Assembly (NCBI GenBank): GCA_028386065.3
Contig: JAKUCV010001068.1
Coordinates: 121,729-185,728, forward strand
Length of the DNA stretch: 64,000 nt
From: Turnera subulata
Lineage: Eukaryota; Streptophyta; Magnoliopsida; Malpighiales; Passifloraceae
Direction: 5' to 3'
The notes beneath the pieces are model-generated. The model was not told the DNA's origin and searched no databases. It saw only the letters and a program-made list of their open reading frames with translations. Each line of letters opens with the position of its first letter. The stretch's first letter is position 1. The position numbers were made by a program, and so were the translations under genes. This document shows, piece by piece, positions 55,550 through 64,000 of the stretch.

Positions 55550-58500
55550 ATCTTCCCCGGTTAAAAGAAGACTCGTCCTCGAGGCTATATCTCCATCATC
55601 TGCATTATACGGGTATAAGTCAGTCACATTAAATGTTGCAGAAACCCCATAGTCTCCAGGAAGTTCAATTTTATAAGCATTTTCTCCAACTCGCTGCAAA
55701 ACTTTGAATGGACCATCGGCTCGGGGAGAGAGTTTTGACTTTCTCTTACTAGGAAACCTTTCTTTCCTCAGGTGAATCCACACCAAATCACCTTCGTTGA
55801 ATGCTGCTAGCTTCTGAAATTTGTTTGCACGCTCACGATATTTTTCAGTTTGCTTTTCAATGTGAGCTCTCACCTTTTCATGCAACTGCTTGATCTCCCG
55901 TGCCCTTTCACTTGCATCTCCACTAAATCCTTCTTTGATGGGAATCGGAATTAAATCCAAAGGACTATTAGGATTTAGACCATATACCACTTCAAAAGGG
56001 GAATGACCTGTAGTTTGGCTCTTCGATCGGTTGTAAGCAAATTCAGCTTGAGCAAGATGCAAATCCCACTCTTTGACATTCTTCGTCACCAAACTTCTTA
56101 GAAGATTTCCCAAACTTCGATTCACTACTTCAGTTTGTCCGTCTGTTTGAGGATGATGAGATGTACTAAATTGTAGTTTAGTACCAAATTTCCTCCAGAG
56201 TGTTCTCCAAAAGTGACTCAAAAATTTGGTATCACGATCTGAAGTGATGGATTTAGGAATTCCATGAAGTTTAACGACTTCACGAAAATAGAGATCAGCA
56301 ACCTGGCTTGCATCTGCTGTTTTGTTGCATGGAATAAAGTGAGCCATCTTGGAAAATCTGTCAACGACAACAAAGACTGAATCCTTGTTACGTTGTGTGC
56401 GTGGAAGTCCAAGAACAAAATCCATACTGACATCTTCCCAAGGTGAGTTAGGAATAGGAAGTGGTGTGTATAAGCCAGTATTTTGTCCATGCATCTTCGC
56501 TTTGTGACAGATGCCACATCGTTCCACAAGACGTGCAACATCTTTTGTCATTTTCGGCCAAAAGAATTTTTCTTGAATAAGGGCCAAAGTCTTGTCCCTA
56601 CCAAAATGACCAGCAAGACCTCCTCCATGAGCTTCTCGGATGATTGCCTCTCTTAATGAACACTGAGGAATGCACAGCTTGTTATCTTTGAAAAGAAAAC
56701 CGTCCTGCTTGAAATAGTGATGAAGGGATCCTTCGGAACAAGCTTGCCAAATTGAGCTAAAATCAGCATCGTCTGGATAAAGCTCCTTTATTTTGTCGAA
56801 TCCAATGACATTGGTCTCTATAGTATTAAGCAGTAAATGCCTTCTACTAAGAGCATCAGCCACTTGATTGAGCTTTCCGGACTTGTGTTTGAGAGAGAAA
56901 GTGTATGGCTGCAAAAATTCAACCCATTTAGCATGCCGCTTTGTCAACTTGTGTTGGCTGCTCAAGTATTTTAGGGCTTCATGGTCGGTGTAGAGAACAA
57001 ACTCCTTAGGAAGTAAATAATGACTCCAGTGATCAAGAGCTCTAATGATTGCATAGAACTCCTTATCATAAGTAGAATACTTCCTTCGAGAGTCACTGAG
57101 CTTTTCACTGAAGAAAGCAATGGGCCTTCCTTCTTGGCTGAGCACAGCACCAATGCCGACATTTGAAGCATCACATTCGACTTCAAAAATGATGTCAAAA
57201 TTTGGAAGAGCAAGGACTGGAGCTTCTGTCATTTTTTTCTTCACAAGCTCAAAGCTCTTTTGGGCTGCTTCAGTCCAATTGAATGATCCTCCCTTCAAGC
57301 ACTCTGTGATTGGGGCAATAAGAGTGCTAAAGCCTCGAATAAACCTGCGGTAAAAAGAGACAAGGCCATGAAAACTCCTTATGTCATGCAAGGAAGTTGG
57401 AGTTGGCCAGCTTGAAATAGCTTCAATCTTGCTTGGATCTGCCATGATTCCTGTGGATGAGACAATGTAGCCAAGGAAAACAACATTATCTGTAAAGAAA
57501 TGGCATTTCTTCAGGTTGGCATATAGCTTTTGCTCTCTCAAGGTCTGAAACACCTTGTGCAGATGATCCAAATGCTCTTCATGAGACCTGCTATAGACCA
57601 AAATATCATCGAAGTAGACAACAACAAATTTGCCCATGAATGGTCTGAAAACATGAGTCATTAGTCTCATAAAAGTACTGGGAGCATTAGATAATCCGAA
57701 TGGCATGACTAGCCACTCATATAAGCCATTGCGAGTTTTGAAAGCTGTCTTCCATTCGTCTCCTGGTCTCATTCTAATTTGATGATAGCCACTGCGAAGA
57801 TCAATTTTAGAGAATAAATTAGCTCCATGCAGTTGATCAAGAAGATCATCAAGTCGTGGGATAGGAAACCGATACTTGATGGTGATCTTATTGATTGCTC
57901 GACTGTCAACACACATACGCCATGATCCATCTTTCTTCGGTACCAAAAGGGCTGGTACGGCACAAGGACTCATACTTTCACGTATTAATCCTTTAGCCAG
58001 AAGTTCATCAACTTGTCGCTGCAATTCTTGGCTTTCTGTTGGATTCATCCGGTATGCTGCTTTATTAGGTAGGACTGCACCAGGAACCAAGTCGATACAA
58101 TGCTGAATATCTCTCATAGGTGGCAAACCACCAGGAATATCTTCTGGAATTACGTCAAAAAATTGCTGAAGTAGAGGTTGTACTGATGGATGCACTTGTT
58201 CCTGTGAAGACAAAGATTCCTCCACAAAAATAAGAGCATAAATGTTTTCTTCCTCATGTATAGCCTTCTTGACTTCTTTGCCAGAAAGTAAATTATTTTT
58301 CTCTCCTAAAATAGGTTTGAAAATATTTTCCGGCTTTAGTGGTGCGAGAACAACCTTAACCCCATCTTTCATGAAGGTATAGGTATTTTTGAATCCATCA
58401 TGGATAGCTTTTCTATCATACTGCCATGGTCTACCCAAAAGCAAATGACAAGCATCCATAGGTACCACATCACACCAAACAACATCTGCATAATTTTTGC

Positions 58501-59893
58501 CAATAGAAAATTGCACTAGACATCGTTTTGTTACCTTGACATCGCCTCCTTTTTGTAACCATCGGAGTTTGTAAGGTTGTGGATGTGCTTCAGATTTCAG
58601 CTGCAACTTATCCACCATGTGCGTTGCTACAACATTTGTACAGCTTCCACTGTCGATGATGACGTCACAAACTTTGTTGTGTGAAGTGCAACGGGTGTGA
58701 AAAATATTTGTTCGAAGCCAATCACTAGCTTCAACTTCTGCCATAGTCAAAGTTCTTTGGATGACTAGAGAATCGCCTTCATCAGCATATGTCATGTCTT
58801 CCTCTTCAAGCTCTTTATCTTCCTCTACGGTCTCCTCTTCAATGTCTTCTTCCACCAAAGAAACAATTTTCCGATTTGGGCAATCGGAAGCAATATGACC
58901 AAAGCCATGACATTTGAAGCACTGCCGAGAGTTGGACTTGGGGGTTTGTTGTGTGGCTGAAGAAGTTGAATTCTTCGCTCCAAAAGTTGGCTTAGGATTA
59001 GCCGTCTTTGGGGCAGCTACTGACTTGTTGAGGCTAGAACTGCTTCCCCGGTTAAAGGGCTCTCGGTTAGAGACTTTGGAATTGGATCCTTGCCTCTCCT
59101 TGAGCTGCTTTTCTACCTTGTGAGCAAGCTTCACAACGTCAATATAAGTCCAATAAGGCTGCAATTGGACAACATCACCAATTTCAGCTCGAAGTCCTCC
59201 AAGATACCGAGCTATTAGTTGTTCTTCGGGCTCAAGAACATCACAGCGTAGCATGAGATGATCAAACTCTGCTGTATATTCTTCCACGGACAGCTCTCTT
59301 TGCTTGAAATTATGATACTTAAGATAAGCATCTTGCCTAAAATTTTCAGGCAAATACTTTCGCTTAAGAACCTTCTTCATTTTTGCCCATGTGGAAATGG
59401 ATGATTTTCCATCACGAGCTCTTTGTTTCTTCAAGTGCTCCCACCAAATAGAAGCATGTTTTCGTAGCTTTATCGCCACTAATTTCACCTTCACATTTTC
59501 AGAAACATCTTTGAACTCGAAAATTCTCTCGACGGTATTTAACCAATCAAGAAAATCATCGGGTTGTAGTCTTCCTTCAAAATCGGGTATTTCTACCTTC
59601 ATATTGAAGTCTTTGTGAGGATTACGAGTACGAGGAAGTGGACGGAAAGGCACAACTCCCTCATCTTAGGCTTGGCTTCTTTCTTGAGAAAAAGGATTAA
59701 AATCCTCATCCTCGTCGGATGAATTATTGGCTATGATTTCAGGTCGTGTTTGTTCACGTTCCCGAATTTCATAGTCTCTAATTCGGCCTTGCAGCTCTTG
59801 CACTTGCTTCCTTAATTCCTCCATTTGGATGTCACGCAATGTTGGCTCTTGGCTTGAAGTCCCAACAACACCTTTATCTTTTTTGGGTGCCAT
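55547..59893 (-). pseudogene. Gypsy gag-pol polyprotein with one in-frame stop
   Basis: Role: gag, protease, RT/RNase H and integrase of the element. Likely start MAPKKDKGVVGTSSQEP (ATG 59891-59893), followed by a coiled-coil-like Glu/Arg stretch. A TAA at 59666-59668 (SQA-stop-DEGV) is the only break; the same frame then runs about 1373 codons. Order: retrotransposon gag (VEIPDFEGRLQPDDFLDWLN...LGGLRAEIGDVV), zinc knuckle CFKCHGFGHIASDC, protease IIDSGSCTNVV, RT with YFDDILVYS, RNase H (VECDASNVGIGAVLSQEG, YTDHEALKYL), integrase HHCC (HFGRDKTL...CGICHKAK) and DDE core (SMDFVLGLP, SDRDTKFLSHFW, HPQTDGQTEVVNRSL). It ends after NVTDLYPY without a chromodomain. All catalytic motifs look intact, so the stop is the main defect. 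Confidence 0.93.
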
Positions 59894-59903
59894 GAAACCA
59901 AAT

Positions 59904-59915
59904 GCTCCGCTACCA
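59904..59915 (-). other. Gypsy primer-binding site
   Basis: TGGTAGCGGAGC on the minus strand, three bases after the 5' LTR. Same 12 bases as at 1070-1081 and 20654-20665. Confidence 0.75.
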
Positions 59916-59918
59916 AAT

Positions 59919-60438
59919 TGATGCCGGACCAAGGTATGAACTAAAGAGTATTTATTTTGGATTTGGGGTAACCAAAATATTTAAGGATACAGATTATCAC
60001 CACCTTAAATATTGGGTTAGAATACTCACTCTCAATAATTTTCCAAGAGATATAGATACTCACCACTCTTAAGGAAAAAATTAGAAAGAAAGAAAGTGTT
60101 TAAATTTAAACTCAAAGGAATCCACCTAAGAGACTTAAACTAGAAGGAGAAAAGAAAACTCTCTATCAAAGAAAAATATTTCGCTCAAATTCACTTGTGC
60201 CTAAAGCATTACAATGCATGGGTTTATATAGGCAAGTGATAGCACACAATTTTATTTGGATTCACACATATTTTTTAGTATCCTTTTGAAATTATGGTAT
60301 GAAAGCAACTTTTGTGATTGTTGCTATTTTTGAAAAATCTTGCTAGTTGTAATTCTTGACAAAAATCAAATCTTGCTAGTTGTAATTCTTGACTAAAATC
60401 AAGCTGCAATTTTTTACCTTCATGAAGCTCCTGCGTCA
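59919..60438 (-). repeat. Gypsy 5' LTR
   Basis: 520 bp, about 98-99 % like 55034-55549 by eye apart from small indels. Confidence 0.95.
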
Positions 60439-60443
60439 AAAGG

Positions 60444-60783
60444 AAAATTAAGGGACAGAAATAATTGTTTAAAAACATAAAAAAAAATGTAGCCAGAACC
60501 CAAGTTTCCTACTGGTACGCTAAATCAATTGCTCCTTTCGCTAGCACTAAATATTTGTAGCTCTCCATCTTCAGATAATAGTGTTCTTGATCTTGGTAAG
60601 ATCATTGATCCAGTGAGACTGAATTGGATTACACATAAAGTCTAAAGACAAGATGGAAAATTTTGATAGTTCTGTCAAATAATTGCATTTGTATATCTGG
60701 TATATTCGATAAATTATAAGAGAGTGTTGTGTGATACAGAAATTCGGTTGGGCTGAATCTGGATTACATCATCCATCTATTAA
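60444..60783. other. NPH3-gene 3' flank
   Basis: 340 bp between the gypsy element and the NPH3-family stop codon; probably its 3' UTR and terminator region. The gypsy insertion lies within 350 bp of the gene end. Confidence 0.5.
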
Positions 60784-63335
60784 TCAAGGCATATCACCAT
60801 TCTCATGTTGCTTCTGCTCATTTATGGTGGGTGTTTGTTCCTTTAAATCACATGATTGTTTTGACTTGCATGGCTGTAATCTCTGTCTAAAACCAAACCT
60901 TTTTGAAAAGATCTTCCAGCTTTTCTTTGCCTTAACAATCTTTTGAAGCTCCTCTTTCATGCTCGAGCACTCCTTTTCAAGTTCAGAAACACGCTCTTTC
61001 ATGTCATCTTGGACCATCGATCGGCCTTGTGCTGAGTCGGTTTGACGGGAGCCATCCGGTTTGGGTAGGCCAAGGCTTCCACTAGCATTTTGAGGGTTTT
61101 CAAGATTCTCCGAGACATAGAACCAGCCAGAAACTGATGTACGAAGCCGAAGCTGTTCGAAGAAAAGGACTTGCACAATAACTCGAAGAGGCAACCTCTC
61201 ATTCTGGGCTGCATGGGTGCTTGCTTCAAGTGAAAGCTTCTGGCAGTTCATAAGTCTGCAAAGTTGCTCTCTCTCAGTATCTATAAGCCAAGGATGTGCC
61301 TGGGCACAAGAGATGGTCAGTATAATAAAGTCAACTATACCTAGCAATTGGATCTGGAATATTGTTGTGACATGTATGTAGTCTTTAATTATCGTTCTCC
61401 CCTTATTTGTTTACAGATGTACTGGACCAGGTTTCTTTCCAAGAAATCTTTTGCTTGAATGGTAGATCAAACCATGCAGGGAAATTTGATCTAATGAACA
61501 GAACAAAGAGAAAAAGCCTATAAGTTGTGAACTCGGTCAAGTTTGTCAAACTTTGAAGTCTAAATCTTCTTCTATAGCTTGTACATCTTTCAAAGTACCA
61601 AATGCAGCAGGACATGACAGACTAACCAAGAATCTCAAGTAACGAGTAGCACTTCCTTTCAGGACATGGACATCCCTGTGGGATTCATCAATGGGAAGTC
61701 TAGTATCCTCGATAACCAAAGAAATTATGTTGCAAATGAGAATAATCAAGATAACGAAATATTTATCCTGGACATCCAGTCCTAAGGAGTTGCAGAACAT
61801 AATCCAAGGATGCGAGCTAAACTTTAAACAAGCAATGAGCAATTTGGAGTAGTGAATTACCTTCAAGTACACATCAATAGCATGATAAAGTCCGTCATCT
61901 ATTGGCCTGGCATAATCGGGGATGGTAGCCGCCAGTCCTTCAAACTTGGGGAGTTTCAGATTAACATCTGGTGCTACTTCGGCAAGATATCCATCCACCA
62001 GGCTGGCTACCATTGTTATTGGTGTTAGTGTGTCGCCACCACCCAAAAACTGTCCCTCTTCAACTATGCAAGGGGAAACTGATAAAGCTGTGTCCTTGTG
62101 AGCTGACATGAAATGGTCAAGGATTCTTTGAGCACAGTCTATATCATATAGGGTCTCTACTGAGTAGCCCATATTTGGTATGAGAAGATCCACAAGCACA
62201 GCTTGGTCTAGCTGTGCTCCCACCCTTCTCTCCAAATTCTCTCTACATGATGGACTCGCGTGTAAAACCATGGCAGCACGAAGCAGCCTAAGAAGGAACT
62301 TAGGGGATGTAATTCCCTTCTTATGAGGAAACAAGGCCACAATCTCCTCCAGAAGAACCCTTTGATCTGCCTCAGAAAGTGCAGAAGTTGTCCCAGGGTT
62401 GACAGGATTGATGTCATTAAAGCTTGATTGCGCATTCATCAAAGGAAGATACCTCTCAGCATAGCAAACAAGGGCCGCTGCAATCGTCTCAGGTTTCATA
62501 CCTCTTGATTCAACTGCTAAAATAAGTCTTTTGTATAAGGGTAAGTTTAGGAATGAAACATCTTCAAACCACCAATCATCACCCTTGCGTTGTGGTTTGG
62601 TTTCAGTTGGTATCCCATTCCAGATAACAACACTATCCTGGCTCTCAGCAATATTTGTTTGTCCTGAAGGAGTCAAGTTGAATACGTTTGGGTCTGCACA
62701 AGCTTTCATTGCCAAGGAATCAATGCACCTCGAGACGATGTGGATGTCTTCTGCGTAAGGCATAACTTCTTCACATGTTTCAAGAGCCTTTATGGTGTCT
62801 GTCCAACAGCTGAAAACTTCATCAAGGAAAGCCTCTGTCTGTGCAATGAGATTTCTCTCCCCGTAATCTTCAGTCATCCTGAGGTATTCTGCTGCACATC
62901 TAAGGCCGACAATGTTGGAGGTTGTAAGCTCTATTTTGACGCCGTAGCAGAATTTGGCAATAACCTCAAATGGTTTCGCACCACCAGGTACATCGTCTAG
63001 TTTCAGGACACACAGTGATCCGTCCTCACTGGGCAGCTCTTCAATAAGCTTCTCCAACAGCCCACTCCTCGAAAGCAATGGAAACTGCAGCGGAGACCAC
63101 ATTTAGAGTTTGTATACATCTATTCAAGGGAGTGCAATTGGCAGAGTGGAAATTAAAATCCCAACAAAATGTACGTATGAGCTTCTTTTGATTATGAAAC
63201 CTTTGGCATGTCAAATTAATAGACAAATGCACATAAACTCAGAATTTAAGCGTGACAAACTGGACCTTATGAAGGTTGAAAGACAGCTCTCCTATCTCAA
63301 TGGTAATGTCACTTGGAAGCCCGGTGGTGCATATC
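60784..63335 (-). CDS. BTB/POZ-NPH3 family protein, 5' exon missing
   Basis: Role (known for the family): NPH3/RPT2-like proteins are substrate adaptors of CUL3 ubiquitin ligases, acting mainly at the plasma membrane in phototropism, auxin transport and related signalling. Exons seen: 63266-63335 (rest of the BTB start, ICTTGLPSDITIEIGELSFNLHK), 61861-63084 (FPLLSRSGLLEKLIEE through the NPH3 domain: WWFEDVSFLNLPLYKRLI, RYLPL, LLRAAMVL, GYSVETLYDIDCAQRIL) and 60784-61299 (AHPWLIDTEREQLCRLMNCQKL, then a coiled coil around MKERVSELEKECSSMKEELQKI). Splice sites are GT-AG and phases agree; 602 residues are encoded. Exon 63266-63335 starts in phase with one base of a split codon, so a 5' exon with the initiator must lie to the right, beyond the window. 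No lesion seen. Confidence 0.93.
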
Positions 63336-63540
63336 CTGCAAAAGGACAGACTAATAAACTCCTCATTCCAAGCGTAAGCTTTCACACAGGAAAGACTCAT
63401 GGTAACAAAAACTTGGAAAAGGAAATTGAGCAATGAGCAAGAAGTCGAGGCATTACCAGTGTCAACATCAATTTCTCCGGTTGCACAACTAATGTCTTTT
63501 CATGCATGAAAATATATGTCTAGCAATTACAGATGGTTTA

Positions 63541-64000
63541 TGTTGGAATTGATCCTATCGCAATCTAGGAATTATCTGGAAAGTTTTAGAATTTAGTATG
63601 ATGGAAGTTCTAGAGTCATGGTGTGTCTAGAGAGTTCTAAACTTAGTCACGTGTACTTAGTATTGTACACCAAAAGTCTCTATAAATATGTAATCGGATG
63701 TAACAAGAAAGTTGAGCTGGAATGGATTAACTCTTTAGTTTCCTTTCCTCCTCCACATCTTTAGGTTTCCTGATCAAAGGAAACAATCTTTTAGCTTTGG
63801 TTTGAGTTTCCTAATCATAAGGAAACTCTATCTTTGGTGATCCATCTTTGGGTTCTTCCTTTCCTGACAGGAAGGGAACTCTATCTTTGTGTATCTCTCT
63901 TTTAACAGTTTAAACCAAAGCTTGCTAGAATCCAAAAGTAACAAATGGGGATTTCATCTCTATCAGATTCAGAATCAGAACAGATGGTTTTGTCAATGGG
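63541..64000 (+). mobile_element. Start of an LTR-like sequence, in or near NPH3 intron 1
   Basis: It begins TGTTGGAATTGATCC at 63541, has a TATA-like CTCTATAAATATG at about 63680, and continues without a visible end. TGTTGGAA plus a TATA box 140 bp in resembles the U3/R of a plus-strand copia LTR. Hairpins built from TTTCCT/AGGAAA lie at about 63767-63880. No second LTR or internal domain is visible. Confidence 0.4.

Larger units (their letters stand above)
55034..60438 (-). mobile_element. Ty3/gypsy retrotransposon (CRM-like chromovirus?)
   Basis: A complete 5405-bp element with LTRs 55034-55549 and 59919-60438, flanked by AAAGG (55029-55033 and 60439-60443). Ends are TGATGCC...GCGTCA. The primer site TGGTAGCGGAGC is at 59904-59915; the purine-rich tract CCGGGGAAGAT precedes the 3' LTR. 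By eye the LTRs differ at about seven substitutions and a few 1-3-bp indels, so the insertion is young but older than the copia one. RT-before-integrase order shows Ty3/gypsy. There is no classical chromodomain, and the pol frame reaches exactly the 3' LTR, as in the CRM lineage; that assignment is tentative. It sits between the convergent laccase and NPH3 genes. Confidence 0.95.

Overview
The window is nuclear DNA of a flowering plant, most likely a eudicot. The evidence is three spliced plant genes with GT-AG introns (a LOG cytokinin-activating enzyme, a laccase and a BTB/NPH3 protein) lying in AT-rich DNA dominated by plant retrotransposons: a LINE, a Ty1/copia element, a Ty3/gypsy element, Ogre-like non-autonomous elements and Helitrons. 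I cannot name the species from sequence alone.

Layout. 1-2596: the 5' end of a minus-strand LTR retrotransposon whose other half lies left of the window. 2597-about 7640: an older Ogre-like element (tRNA-Arg type primer site) broken by the first. 8876-16312: a full-length LINE with a perfect 13-bp target duplication, itself split by a 1438-bp solo LTR (12456-13893). 16403-20870: a very young Ty1/copia element whose two LTRs look identical. 22944-27108: LOG gene (+, seven exons). 27740-31122: probable solo LTR. 31135-31922: hAT-like MITE. 33239-35689: a second hAT-like MITE holding a 1885-bp solo LTR. 36147-37140: inverted-repeat element. About 37.5-50.9 kb: a head-to-tail chain of Helitron-like elements, the first carrying an 8.2-kb gag-only Ogre-like element (37638-45865). 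52284-54578: laccase gene (+, six exons). 55034-60438: Ty3/gypsy element. 60784-63335: NPH3-family gene (-, 5' exon missing). 63541-64000: start of another LTR-like sequence.

The three cellular genes have no visible joint pathway: LOG activates cytokinin, laccase oxidises monolignols in the cell wall, and NPH3-family proteins are CUL3 substrate adaptors in light and auxin signalling. The laccase carries an Arg in place of a type-2 copper His ligand.

The most unusual signal is short palindromes used as building blocks. Exact or near-exact AACATCGATGTT palindromes occur as pairs, usually 20-21 bp centre to centre, in three retrotransposon sequences that otherwise look unrelated (218-694, 12769-13216, 35180-35274). 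A separate array of about 45 GGGCAGCTATGCCC units fills 39.25-40.88 kb, and TAGGTCGACCTA-like palindromes fill the TIR element near 36.4-36.9 kb. Three LTR elements of different superfamilies also share the same unusual primer-binding site.
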